Source: Torreya grandis | Taxonomy: Eukaryota; Streptophyta; Pinopsida; Cupressales; Taxaceae | Assembly: GCA_037957365.1 (NCBI GenBank) | Contig: JARHVA010000638.1 | Location: 795,001-859,000, forward strand | DNA: 64,000 nucleotides | Direction: 5' to 3' | Part shown: positions 1 to 11,953 of the stretch, in pieces | Position numbering within the stretch: position 1 is the first letter of the stretch | Layout of the letters: each line of letters starts with the position of its first letter | Notes under the pieces: generated by a model | Databases searched by the model: none | What the model saw: the letters and a program-made list of their open reading frames with translations, nothing else | Told to the model about the DNA's origin: nothing | Position numbers and translations under genes: made by a program

Positions 1-589
1 GGCATTTATGGCTTGTGGCATGATGACTATAGTGACCACCATAGATTCCCTATGTGATTTTTCAAGGACAACTTAATAAATTATTTTGGAGTTACACAGT
101 GTAGTAAATTACCTTCTACATTACAATAATAAAGAGGTGTTTTATCGAAGTACATATTTGAATGTTTGTTTGTGAATATGAGTATTTTCATAAAAGTCTA
201 CCTCTGGATGGTAGGTATGATGCTTAATGAATTAGATGATATTTTTATACCATGAGCTATATCAGATAGTGATAAATTTTATGTGAAAAATTAGAGAATC
301 ATTTTTATTTTGTAAAGAAGGTGACTTCCTCATTTGGATAAGGAATTAAGAATCATGGATAATTTGATGAGGATGTAATAATGTCTTTGATTAATAAAGA
401 GAATATTACATGAAATTTTATTCTCATGGGATTGGTTTGATAGTGAAATAAGTGAATTATTTGGCAAGGGTAGTGGCAATTTGATTATATGTGATATTAT
501 TTTCACTTTTGCATTGATAATATCCACTAATTTGATGATATATGAGTTGTGAACCACCTAAATCATGTAAGTATGGGATGTATAAATAA

Positions 590-740
590 ATTATGACTTT
601 CATACCTAATATCAGATTTTCATATTTAGCCATATTATTAGTGATGTCAAAGGTTAAATGAAATTCTAGAGATATGATTTTACCATGTGGGTTTGTTAAG
701 ATACAGCCTGCCCCAACTCCTTGAAGTGTCCATGTTTATT
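590..740 (-). pseudogene. Archaeal-type RNase H fragment of element A
   Basis: Minus-strand translation gives a Gly-rich stretch (GVGAGCILTNPHGKII) followed by TNNMAKYENLILGM. This matches the signature FxxTNNxAEYEALIxGL of the additional RNase H in Tat-lineage Ty3/gypsy elements, which degrades the RNA strand of the replication intermediate. Part of the N-terminal region is interrupted by a stop. Sequence 1-589 should be the RNase H to integrase linker, but I recognise no motif in it. Confidence 0.75.
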
Positions 741-1039
741 CATGTAAGTCAATTATGAATTCTAGTAATTATTCAATGTCTAATTTAGATTTAGTGGTAG
801 AAGGAGGAGGATTAGGTTATTTATGATTATTTGATTCTAGATCAACAGTGAAATTATGGAAGTAATCTTTGAGTGAGATTCCTTGGTTAAGGTATTTGAT
901 ATAAAGGATTTATTCATCAAGAAGAGTACACTGAAGGTGATTAGTAGGTGGTATGGAGGTAACCATAAGTTTATTTGTGATGAGCTAGACTTTGATAGAT
1001 TTTTTTTTTATGATTTAGAGGTCAAATTCCATCAATAGG

Positions 1040-1330
1040 ACCATCTATTTTTTGATTCTATCTCTAGGTAAGAAAGATTTAGAGAAGAAATGATGAAGTA
1101 CATTAGAATAGATAATGACATAAGTAGTTTGATATAGCATATATTGGTAGAGATTTTAAGATATGAAATAGATAGATAAATAATCATGCTCTAATTTTGT
1201 ATAACATTTTTCATAATTGATTAAACCACAACTAATATAATATATAACTTATTCTCTACCAGTATCATCTTATTGGGCGAGCATTGTCCCAACTGATATG
1301 GGGGTAGATGATGTATATAATATTAATGGA
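1040..1330 (-). pseudogene. RT-linked RNase H fragment of element A
   Basis: Minus-strand frames contain a run resembling the Tat RNase H core: TMLAQ, then an Asp-Asp-Thr-Gly-Arg-Glu stretch, then VIYYIS, then YEKCYTKLEHDYL. The family pattern is ALGALLAQ...KE.AIYYLSR.L...E.NY..IEK. The domain removes template RNA during reverse transcription. It lies between the RT (YVDD at 1748-1759) and the archaeal-type RNase H, as expected. It is interrupted by stops and is non-functional. Confidence 0.6.
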
Positions 1331-1519
1331 TGATAATTTGAAGGTAGACAAAGAGTAGGAGAATGAATAATATATTATTTCATGCAATTAGATTATTTTT
1401 GGCATGAATATGTCCATTATACGACATTATCCTTTTAAAAAAGGGAATTAACCAAATAGATTTGCTAGGCCATTTATATAACAAAATAATGAATTTAACC
1501 CAAGTTTTTTAAGGTATGT

Positions 1520-2110
1520 TAATAAATCTAGAATGAATCAAGGAATAGTCATGTTGATAATAACTTTAATTTTATCTAGATCAACAACAATGACCCAACA
1601 TGAGACTAAAATTCCTAATAGTTTACCAAGAGTAACACCGAACACACATTTGAAGGGGTTGAGTCTAAATTTGTATTTAATGAGTCAATCAAAAATGATA
1701 GCTAAATAATGAAGGTGAGTATTTTGATGCTTAGATTTGGTAATAAGATCATCTACATAGGTTTTACAGATTTTTTAAATAAGACCATGAAAGATATGTG
1801 TCATTGCATGTCGATAAGTAGCCCCAACATTTTTTACACCAAAAGGCATTTTAACATAACTATAGGTGCCCCTTTATATGTTAAATTTGGTTTTATGTTT
1901 ATCTATAAAGCTATGTGAATTTGGTTAAATTCCAAAAAACTATCCATGAGTGATAACATTTCATAACCAATAGTAGAATCGATGATGGCATTTATTGATG
2001 GTAAGGGAAAATTATCTCTTGGACATGCTAAATTTATGTTGTGAAAGTTACTTTTTTATGAATAGGGACAATGCTGGAGACCCATTATGCATAATCTACA
2101 TGTTTAATAA
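1520..2110 (-). pseudogene. Reverse transcriptase of element A (Ty3/gypsy, Tat type)
   Basis: Reading leftwards on the minus strand: DLNLACPRDNFPLPSINAII, STIGYEMLSLMDSFLEFNQI, MPFGVKNVGATYRHAM, and the catalytic YVDDLITKSK with YVDD at 1748-1759, followed by LNPFKCVFGVTLGKLLGILV. These are RT blocks 3 to 6 of Ty3/gypsy elements, and the 'DLNxACPxDxFPLP' form is typical of plant Tat. The catalytic aspartates survive, but frameshifts (around 1900-1930) and stops break the frame. The neighbouring stretch 2110-2900 is the protease-RT linker with no clear motif. Confidence 0.9.
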
Positions 2111-2899
2111 ATTTAGCATCAAAAATTTGATGATTTCTTTATGACATAATGTAAATATCCCCAAAAAGAATTTTCATATCTTTTGTCGAATGAGTATGGC
2201 ATCTAGGTAAGTGATGATATTATGGATGAAAATACTAGGATAAATTCCTAACATGTATTCATATGACCAAGTGAAAGTTTCACTATATTTATTAAATAAG
2301 AGGCTAAAATTATTTTACTCTTTAGGGGTAAGATTTTAGATATAGTAATTGGTCATGGACATGTATGTGTATTGTATTCAATTTTTATAGTTTCTTTGAT
2401 AAGCATAGCATTTACTTCTTGGAAATGATATGTATTGGGAGGGAGGGAAGAGATAGGATTTATTTTAGGGTCCACACTAGTAATGAAATTATTTAAATAA
2501 AGAATCTTTTGTTGAAAGTTTCCAAGCTTATTGTGTTATCACGAAAGTTGAGGTTCTCTAGCATGGAGAAGTTCTAAGATAGGTTCATCATTAGGAAGCA
2601 TTGGTAAAGGTCCATAATATTTGACATCTACTTCAAGATCAATGATTTGATTACCTTTGTTGTCATATTTAAAGTGTATTTTTCATATTTTAGTTGTTTT
2701 AAAATCTAAGGTTATTTCAGGTGGAATTATGAGTAAATATTTTGTTTTGGTGATATTAGGTTGTGGTAAGTTAATAATGTGTTTAGTAATTGTATTGTTT
2801 TATTCAATGGATGGGCTTTTAGGTGATAATTGAGAAATATTTGTCTTAATCAAGTTTGGTTGGATAGATTTACATGGTGATAATGTAGATTGATTAGTA

Positions 2900-4030
2900 C
2901 AATTAAAAGAAGGGGAAATAATATTTATGGTTGGTAAAGTGGGTTGTATATAGGGTTTTGAAGAAGCCATAGTTAAGATTTATTTTATTACCCATGGAGT
3001 GTGTAGTAATGATGGATTATTATGGGGTAAATAACCTTTAGGTTATGATTTAGTATCGAATGAGATATGAATTACATGAACATCATGGTTGAATGCATGT
3101 ATTTTTGATAATATCTATTGATAATGTTGTACTTATAAATATTATGACTGGGCTTGGGCCATGATATAATTATTATCATAGGTGTGAGAAATAGTGCATG
3201 CATCAATTTACGTAGGAGACTCAATGGTGGAAACACCTATGTTGCTAAATTTAAGAGGAGACATACTTAAAGGACCTTAAAATAGTTTTTCTACTCCATA
3301 TTCAATATAAGTGAAGTCATTTTCTTTGTAAGAGGCTTCGTATGCATTACATGAAGGGGAAGTATTATTAGTATCATAAAGTAAGGAAATGGTATGATAA
3401 AATGGGAGTAAAGAAGGAGGAATCCATTCTTATATATAAGGAGGTAATCAAGTAGTATTAAAAGTATTTTGCAATTCATTTTGTTCATCATCTAAATCAG
3501 TGAGAGTAACATGTAAATCAAAATCCATGTTAATAAATTAAGGTAGAGGTAGACTGTTGAAATAGTCAGAATATCATATTAAGATTTAGGATTTGGTATT
3601 TGAATACTCCATGTATTGGGATCAGCTTCATGTTTGCAGATTTTTCTTTTATGTATGAATATGATACATTGACTACCTAAAGAAGTAATGATATATATAT
3701 GATGTGTCCATCAGTGACCAAGGATTATGATATAAGATAAGGGGAGATCAAGAATAATGAGCTTAGTTTGAATTATCTGTGGTCCAATGGTAAGTGGGAG
3801 CCAAATACAACCAAATAGGGTTTTATTGGTTTTATCGAATCCTCTACATGTGACACATGCTTGTTTGATATTTTCTTTTTTGTATCCAATTTTGTTGAAT
3901 TAACCAAAGACATTTGAAATTAATTGATGATCCTTCATCTACCAAGACTTTTCAAATAAGGGTATTGTTGATTCCTATTTTAATAAAGAGAGGTGGATCA
4001 TATCCTTGAAAAATAATCTCATCATTAATC
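2900..4030 (-). pseudogene. Aspartic protease and protease-RT linker of element A
   Basis: Minus-strand translation near 4020-3900 reads FQGYDPPLFIKIGINN, a stop, then KVLVDEGSSINF, with VDEGSS at 3925-3942. The pattern (LYI..I....I.R.LVD.GSS.NI) is the retropepsin active-site region of Tat-lineage polyproteins, which cleaves Gag-Pol. The catalytic Asp is kept, but a stop lies ten codons upstream. The stretch 2900-3900 downstream includes an open minus frame (3291-3491) of unremarkable composition and is taken as linker. Confidence 0.7.
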
Positions 4031-6100
4031 ATATCCTCTTCAAGAAATACTGTGGATGGTTTCAAAGATGTGGATATTGTTTCAATTGTGGGGACTTATA
4101 TAAGTGGAGGATAATTAGAAGGTGCTTATGAATATGAGATGGTGGTTCTTTGATGGTTTGTAATTTTTGCATAAGGAATTTATGATGATATGAAGAATTT
4201 CAAACTAATTCCATAAGGGTAATTTTATAAGGCATCAAATTAAGTTCTTCCAAAAATTTCCAATGCAATTTAGAGGATGAAGAACCAACATGAGGTTTAT
4301 GAGGTATGACATTTTTTGCAGGTATAGGAGAGTTAGGTTGGCGTTTTGGTTGTGGAAGTGTTTCATCATTTCATTCAAAATATGTGATTACTATAGTTTT
4401 AATATCTTTAATTAATTGTTCATCAATAAAGGATTTTTTACATTTGGTGACAGGATCCTTGTGAGCAAATTTACATATATAGTTAACTTTTAATACATTC
4501 ACATACTAAGAGTTGGTGTAATATTTGTAATAATTGAAATCAATTGCAAAAATATCATTATTTTATTTATGTTTTAGAAGTGGAAGAGGATTTTTGAGGT
4601 TTTGATGGTATGGGTTTAGTAACTTATTTCTTTTGAGAAGCTTAGAGATAATCATGATGACATAATTTGATCATAACATCATGGTAAAATGTGTCACCTA
4701 ACATGAAGGAAACTCTAAATTTAATAATTCTACAACATGTTTCATTAAAATGACCAATATAAACATTGAACCAACAAAATTTATTAGGATCGTATCATGA
4801 TGTGGGGCGCTATTATTGTAGGTGAAGGGTTTAGATGGAGATAATAATTTATTTATTTATGGTACTTTTAATGGTGGGTGGGAAACAATTTGATTTTATA
4901 TTTTAGATAATCCTAATTTAGTTTGAGGATTAAAATTTATAATTGTATTAGTTAGGGTTTGGAAACATTCCTTAATTGAGCTATGGGTTGGTTCTATTTG
5001 TTTCATAAGGAAATATTATCTTTTAGCTTGATCAAATGCTTCATTTAAAGCTTGTGGAGAATAATTTATAACCTTATATTGAAAGGAAGGTTTTAATGTA
5101 GTGATAAATATTTTAAATATATTATCATCAATCATGTTGTGATATTTTTTATTAGCTAATGATTTCCATCATTTGATGAAAACATGAGCTGATTTCAAGG
5201 GTGATTATTTAGCATTGATGAAATGGCTAAGCCAATTTTTTGGAAGATTATTTTATTGAAATTATTTAATTAAATCATTGAATAAATATTCTAATTATTA
5301 GATATAATGTTGAGGCAATTTATTATACCATCCTAAAACATCTCATGTGAATGTTTTGACTAAGATTTTGGTAGTAGTAAACGTATTTGTTTGGACCCAT
5401 TCCTTTTAGAGATTAAATAATTTTTAAGGAAAGAGGTGGGGTCTTTAGTTCCATCATATTGAATAGTTGGAGATATATTTATAATATCAATAGATACTAT
5501 AAAAGGAGATAAATGTTTGTTTTGAATATTTTGAAGCATCTTATTATGCATAAGAGGTTGAGGAATGATATTCCCATTGTCATCTCTAAGAGGAGGAGGA
5601 ATAAAATTTTGGTATTTTGAGGCATGAAAATAGGAGGTTGATTGGTCATTTATAATATGTGATGTTGCATTTGCGTCATTTGAGAATTATTAGCTATTTG
5701 CATAACATTCATTTGTTGAACCATTTAAACAAGAATTTGAGTGGTATCGATTGGTGTATTTTGGTTACTGTTGTTAATAAGTAGTGGAAGAGTTTGATTA
5801 TTAGTGTTGGATGGAGGAACATTCCCACAATTAGCTATGGAAATGTTTCCTATAGGAAGATTCCTTGTGGGGTTATTTATTTTGCTAGTATATATTGATC
5901 CAATGGTGTAATAAGGAAGTTTAGATAGGCGTTTATCATGAGATGTGTGAAATGGGTTAGATCCATATAAATCATCACTTTGGATAATTTAAACCATGTT
6001 GCGATCAAGAGATTTAGATAAAGGGTGGGAATAAATGCACCATGAGAGATTATCATCTTGGTGGCTAGGGTGGGTAAAAAGGAGTAACCCATGTATCTTC
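4030..6100 (-). pseudogene. gag region of element A
   Basis: This is a long minus-strand region with many stops but conserved segments. One short open stretch (5360-5551) includes SPTIQYDGTKDPTSFLKNYL, the gag 'Y.G..DP..FL' motif. Near 4450-4490 a segment CKFAHKDPVTKC lies where a CCHC-like nucleic-acid-binding motif would be. The region aligns in order with three separated pieces of element B (23973-24715, 44803-45530, 50149-50957), which is how those pieces were recognised as one interrupted gag. Gag forms the virus-like particle. The copy is non-functional. Confidence 0.75.
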
Positions 6101-6291
6101 TAAATGAGTTAAGTTTATCAAGGAAGATATTTATAGGTGATTCGATGATGAAGAATAAGGTGGGAATAAAGATAATAATGTGAAGATTGACCTTAGGAGA
6201 AATTTTTTAGGAATAAAACTAAATCAACCACTAATTGGACTAAATCAACTAAGCTAGAATTGGGTCAGAGAATAAACTGTGTTGGTCATAA

Positions 6292-6495
6292 GGTAAGAAG
6301 TCAAATAGGTTGATGTAATTGGTTTTTGATTAAGAAAATATTACATAATATGGAAATGAATTAATCAAGTTGGAAGTTAAAAAATTGACTAGGTTGATAT
6401 AGTTGGATTTTGAACAAGAAAAGATGACATAATATGGAAATGAACTAAATCATATAGAAGGTACAAAATTGACTAGGTTAATCTAGTTTTTTTTA
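6292..6495. repeat. About 85-bp tandem repeat in LTR of element A
   Basis: Two and a half imperfect copies of a unit containing ATTGACTAGGTTGAT and ACATAATATGGAAATGAA. The AGGTTGA/AGGTTAA landmark recurs at 6306, 6391 and 6475, giving spacings of 85 and 84 bp. A matching inverted version is recognisable at about 11640-11860 in element B, so the repeat predates the separation of A and B. Confidence 0.7.
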
Positions 6496-8002
6496 AAAAA
6501 AAAATACTATAATCTATGGATGGATTGGGTCAAGATGGTTGATTGAGTTCTGTAGTCTTGAAAAATCTCTTTAATAGTTTGATTTTGGAAGATTTAGTTC
6601 TAAATACAAGAAATAAAGTTTAAGAACATAGGAAACTAAGTCAAGCTAGTTGATCTAGTTGAAACACACAACACAAAAATTGTACCAACACTAGCTAATA
6701 TAATTTATAATACAACATAAAATAAAAAACATAAGCAACAAGAATGTAATTTAGATTCTAAGTAATTTTTTGAAAATAAGATTAGTAAGTTGTAATAAAG
6801 GTTGTGATTGATAGTGTAGGCTTCCAAATATGCTTATCAATTAGATAATATCAACCCAATATTATAGAGTGCTAAATATGGAGGAAGTGTCATTCCCATA
6901 TCCCACCAAACCCAATTTAATGGTAAGTTGGAAGTAATTTCTCAGCACTAATCACAACCAATGAAACACATAATCAAATTTATGGATGGATTCCTAAGGT
7001 TCAATACAAAGGGAAATCTTAAGCATTTTCAAAATACTATGAGGTATGTGGAAAGTAAAGATCGTGTTTAGATCTATATTATGATAATGATTATTAGGGA
7101 AATCCCATCACACCAAAATATATCTAAAATATATATAAGGACCATAAATTGAATATCACATAACCTTTCATGACATTAGGTAAGTAGTTTTAAAATTGTT
7201 AGCTCATAGTTTCTAGGCAAAACTAGATAAAATGGAAAATAAAGGTGAAAATCACTCTTTCAAAATCTAAGTTATAGTTTTTGAAAGTAAATAAATAATA
7301 ATTCAACTAAAAAGTAAAGTGATTGTAATTAATATCAAATGTAGGTTAATTTCCTTTGTTTAAGATTAAAATCAAAACACAAAAAATAAGATTGAGTGAA
7401 TCGATCAAGTTGGATTTAGAATAAAATGAAGTAGAGATGGTTAAATCAATTTATTTCATAAATAGGTTAGAACAAACAAGGTTGAACATGTCAACATAGT
7501 TCTCTAGGCAAAAAATAGTTATAACTAGATGAAGATGGTAGATCTAGTTGATTATGTAGTTATAATTTTACTAAAAAAATAGTAAAAACAATACTAAATT
7601 TAAATTTTAACTAAAAGGCAAGAAAAATAAATTTGCTTAGAAATTTGAAAAAATAAAAATATTGATCTAGTTAGAGTGAACCTTGTAGATGATACAAAAT
7701 CAACTTGGTTAATGTAATAGTTTTTCCTTAAAATGTTGAATTGTTATTTTAACTAGGTCATCTAGGTGATGTTTGATCATGTAGATATAGAAAATAGAAT
7801 TATCAAATAGGATCAAGTCATTCGATCTAGTTAAAATAAAATTGATAAATAATAGGATAAATAATACTAGATTGATCAGATCAATGTAGTTAGCTAAAAA
7901 TGAAATGTAAAAATGAACATAATCAAACATGTCAATTTAATTAAACACATAAAGTTGAATAAAAGCCTATATTAACTGGTCTAATCCAATTAACTGAGAC
8001 TA

Positions 8003-8245
8003 TAAACCCTATGTATATAAGACAAAACTATGTCAATAGGCTCTATGGAGTTTAAACCCTATGCACAAAAAGTTGAACTAGGTTTACAGGCTTGACGAAG
8101 TTTGAAGACCTTACACATTAGGTTGGTAGGCTCAAAAAAGTTGAAAAACCTACACACATAGAGTTGAACTAGGTCAAAAGTCTCGATAAATTTTAATAAT
8201 ATGTGCATAGAGTGTTAAACTAGATCTATAAGTTCATTCTAGTTG
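8003..8245. repeat. About 50-bp tandem repeat in LTR of element A
   Basis: Four to five degenerate units built around 'AAACCCTA..CACA....GTTGAACTAGGT....AGGCTCGA..AAGTTT'. Unit starts are near 8005, 8053, 8104 and 8146. The inverted counterpart lies at roughly 9060-9290 in element B. Confidence 0.6.
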
Positions 8246-8599
8246 ACAATTAATGATATTTTTTTAAAAAAAATATAAGGGTTAGATTCATGTCAGGTTC
8301 ATCAGAATGTATGCAAGCAAAATAAGATAGATCTACAACTTATCTTACTCATTAATATTCAAGCTTAGAGAAGGTAATCAAATAATAATCTATTTAGGAA
8401 TACTTTGTTATATCAGGGTCATGACCAATTATGGATTCAAAAACTTAACTAAAGGATCTCTTACTACACAATAAAAAAGAAGTTTCCAAGGCCTCTAATC
8501 AAATGTCATCATGTAATAACCATAACTAGGTCTTATAATGTGATAAATGAAAATTAGCTAATCTATTAAACACACAAAATCTTATCTAGTAACTGAACA

Positions 8600-8665
8600 T
8601 ATAAGATAATCTAGTGCTCACCTATTAAACCTATTAATCTAGTAAATGAGATAGATTAGCTAGTA
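8600..8665. other. 66-bp spacer between two head-to-head LTRs
   Basis: The sequence diverges outward in both directions as homologous LTRs (minus from 8599, plus from 8666). The spacer is AT-rich, contains shorter copies of the CTAGTAAATGA / TCATTTACTAG words that also occur in the LTR ends, and shows no coding potential. The five bases next to each LTR (TATAA and TAGTA) would be the inner halves of two different target-site duplications if these were two independent insertions. Confidence 0.5.
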
Positions 8666-11600
8666 TGTTCATTTACTAGATTAGCTTATATGTGGGTTTA
8701 GTAGATTAGAAAATTTCCATTTATCAAATTATAAGACCTAGCTAGGGTTATTATGTGATGACATTTGAATAAAATCATTGGAAACCTTTCCTTTGCTATT
8801 ATGTAGTAAGAGATCTCTTAGTTTGGTTTAATAGATCCATAATTGGTCATGATCTTGATATAACAAAATATTACTAATAAGATTGTTAGTTTATTACATT
8901 CTCTAAACTTGGTTATTTTTTAGTAGAATAAGTTGTGATATATATTATTTCACTTGCATACATTCTAGTGAATCCAAAATGAATCTAACCCTTGTATTTC
9001 TTTTTAAATTTACATTTACATCCAACTGGATCAAACATATTGATCCAGTTTAACACTCTATATGCAATTTATTAAAATTCATAATGCCTATTACCTAGTT
9101 TAACTCTTTGTGTGCAAGTTTTTCAACTTTATTGATCCTATTGACATTATGTGTAGGGTCTTCCAAATTCATCGAGTCTGTCAACTTTGTTAAACTTTCT
9201 ATGTGTAAGGTCTATAGCTTCATTGAGCCTATCGACCTAGTTTTATCTTCTACATGTAGGGTTTTTAGTCTTAGTTAATTGGATTGGACCAATTGATCTA
9301 GTCTTTTCTTCAACTTTATATACCTAATAGAATCAATATATTTAATTCTATTCATTTTTACATTTAATTTTTAGCTAACTACTTCGATCCAATCGATCTA
9401 GTTTTATTTCTCTTATTATTTATTAGTTTTATTTTAATTAGATCAACTAACTCAATTCTATTTAAAAAAATTATTTTCTACATCTATAAGATCAGACACT
9501 CACCTAGATGAACCAGTTAAAAAATAATTCAACATCTTTAGGAAAAGCTACTATATCAACCTAGCTAATTTTGTCTTATCTGCTAGGTTCACTCTAAACA
9601 ACTCAATATTTTTACTCTATCAATTTCTAAAAAAAAATATTTTTATTGCTTTTTAGTTAAAATTTTAGTACTATTTTTACTAGTTTTTTAGTTATGTAAA
9701 ACTATACCTACATAATCAACTAGATCAACAAGCTCGATCTAGTTCAATGTCTATTTTTTGCCTAAAAAACTAAGTCAACATGCTCAACCTTGTTTGTTCT
9801 AGCCTATTTTTATAACAGATTAAGTCAACTAGCTCAACTTCATTCTATTTTGTTTATCCAACTTGATCGACCAAATCGATATTATTTTATGTGTTTCACT
9901 TTTAATCTTAAAAAGATGAAAGTAACCTACATTTGATAGTAATTACAATCACTTTACTTTTTAGTTAGATTTTTTTAATTTACTTTCAAAAACTACAACT
10001 TGGCTTTTAAAATATTGATTTTTACCTTGATTTTTAACATTGTCTAGTTCTTCCTAGAAATTATGTACCATCAGTTTTAAAACTACTTACCTAATATCGT
10101 AAAGGGTTATGTGATATTATGTTTACATTGTTTGTCTATCATTTAAGTATAGCATGGCATGAGGGGCTTACCCCAATACTCATAGTCATAGTATAAATCT
10201 AAACATGATATTTAGTTTCCACGTACCTCACGATATTTAGGAAATGCCTAGGATTTCTATTTGTAATGAACCTTATAAATCCAACCACCTATTGGATTAT
10301 GTGATGCATCAGTTAGTGGTTAGCACTGAGAAGTTACTTATAATTTACCCTTGAAACTAGGTTTAGTGGGCTATGGGAATGTCACTTCCTCTATAATTAG
10401 AACTCTAAAATATTGGGATGACACTATCTAATGGACAAGCAAGTATATTTGGAAGACTCCACTCTCAATCACAAACTTTAGTACAAATTCCTGATCCTAT
10501 TTTCAAATAATTACTTAACATCTAAATTACATTCTTGCTACTTATTGTTTGTTTTTATTGAGGGTAAAAGTGGGTGTTAAGGGGACCTAGCTCATACAAT
10601 GCTAATATTCCTATGGACACCAATAGGCATAGAGTAATTCAATATCCTAAAGAACAAAAGGATAAAAAAAAAACGTATAAAAAATACAACAAAATAACAT
10701 CACACACTAAGACCAAGCCAACACTTGAAGCATTCACCTGCTAAAGATTTTCTAGTTTTCATAAGCCTGGGTCCATTCTTTGATCATGCTCTTGAGGTTT
10801 GTTTTGATGACTCTGTTGATGTTAAACTCCTCACTACCACTAGTGACTCCTTTGAGATTTTTGTTGGGTTTGATTCCTTCATTAGTCTATTCCTTATTGT
10901 TAGAGCACATGAATAATCCTTCCATGCTATTCATTGCATTGTTGATAGTGACTTTGCTAAAGTTGACCAGGATAGAAATCTTGTCTTTTAGGTCTTTATT
11001 CTCTTTTTATAGATAATAGACCCAGTCAGTGAGTGATATAATAATGGAGAATAGTTCCACCTCCTTTTCCTTGATGTAATAGAGCCCATCCTTTTAATTA
11101 ATTTTACCCATTTCTTGCTTCAAGCAGGTATGGTCTTTCATGAACCATCTAAAAAAGGCTTTGTGAATATTAACTTCATCTTCCAATTCTTCCATCTTGC
11201 TTTGGCTTTTGGCATAATATACCATAGTTTTGGGATCCAAATTTTTATGAGTGTTTGAGGGAGGCTTCCCACCCTTGTCATCATCCTTTCCTACCCAACT
11301 TTGCTACCAAACCCTAAATTCAAATCTTTTTCTTTCTCAAGAGAAGACATGGCATTAATGGAGTTAATTTGTGTTGGATTCATATAGTTGTATTCAATTT
11401 CCTCATTATAATTAATCTATTTGTTGTTTGTTATTCTATGGTGTATTATATATTATATTAGCTAGCATTGATACAATTTTTGTGTTATATGTTTCAACTA
11501 GCTCGACCTAGTTACCCATGTGTTTAAACTTTATTTTCTATATTTAGAACTAAATTATCCAGAATAAAACTATTAAGAATTTTTTATAGACTACATATCT

Positions 11601-11953
11601 TAGTTGACCATATTGACCCAATCAATTTGTAGATTATTCTATTTTTTAAAAATAAACTACATTGACCTAGTCAATTTCATACCTTTTAGCTGAGTTAGTT
11701 AATTTTCAAACTATCATATTTTCCCATTCAATAACCATATACATCAACTTGGTTGATTTAATATATTCTATATGAATTAGTTAATTTATAGGCTATGTGA
11801 TATTTTATTGTTTAGAAACCAACTACATCAACCTAGTCGACTCCATACCTTTTAGCCAACATAGTTTATTTTCTGACCCAAATCTGGCTTGGTCAATTTA
11901 GTCAATTAGTGGTTTATTTAGTTTTATTCCTAAAAATATTATGTTAAGGTAAA
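8666..11953 (+). repeat. 5' LTR plus leader of element B
   Basis: Homologous to 6200-8599 in inverted orientation. It starts TGTTCATTTACTAGAT at 8666, close to the reverse-complemented start of A's LTR. Its internal word content (repeated GATCTAGTT and AACTCGATC-like phrases) is shared with A. It is interrupted at 10554-11423 by a segment absent from A. The inner LTR boundary is unresolved. No significant coding content outside the insertion. Confidence 0.7.
10554..11423 (-). mobile_element. 870-bp insertion in LTR of B, flanked by 9-bp duplication
   Basis: The segment is missing from the homologous site of element A. It is bracketed by TTGTTTGTT at 10545-10553 and 11424-11432. A duplication of 9 bp fits Mutator-like transposons, but I see no convincing terminal inverted repeats. 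The minus strand holds a broken frame rich in charged heptads (KMEELEDEVNIHKAFFRWFM, KEKEVELFSIIISLTDW, KENKDLKDKISILVNF) that looks like a coiled coil. Its left end on the minus strand reads AATAAAAACAAACAA, so a short-tailed retrocopy is another possibility. Origin undetermined. Confidence 0.6.

Larger units (their letters stand above)
1..8599 (-). mobile_element. Element A: decayed Tat/Ogre-like Ty3/gypsy retrotransposon (left end outside window)
   Basis: Read on the minus strand the order is long LTR and leader (about 8599-6240), gag (6100-4030), protease (about 3930), RT (2110-1520), RNase H (1330-1040) and archaeal-type RNase H (740-590); integrase and the 3' LTR would lie beyond the left edge. 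The domain order with a second RNase H is characteristic of the Tat/Ogre group. Every frame carries stops and frameshifts, so this is a dead copy. The LTR start is placed at 8599 because the sequence reading away from there (TGTTCAGTTACTAGAT) matches the start of the oppositely oriented LTR at 8666. The inner LTR edge and the primer-binding site were not found with confidence. Confidence 0.85.
6240..8599 (-). repeat. 5' LTR plus leader of element A
   Basis: This non-coding, AT-rich stretch is the reverse complement, with divergence, of 8666-11910, apart from an 870-bp insertion in the latter. Its outer edge is set by that comparison at 8599. The inner edge is uncertain because no primer-binding site could be assigned, so part of the right-hand coordinates may be untranslated leader. 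Two internal tandem repeats are listed separately. The open frames here (for example 7709-7930) have no resemblance to a protein. Confidence 0.7.

Noticed and set aside
10725..11016. Plus-strand frames of 63-78 codons
   Set aside because: The minus strand of the same bases shows a more protein-like coiled-coil remnant; the plus frames look like its shadow.
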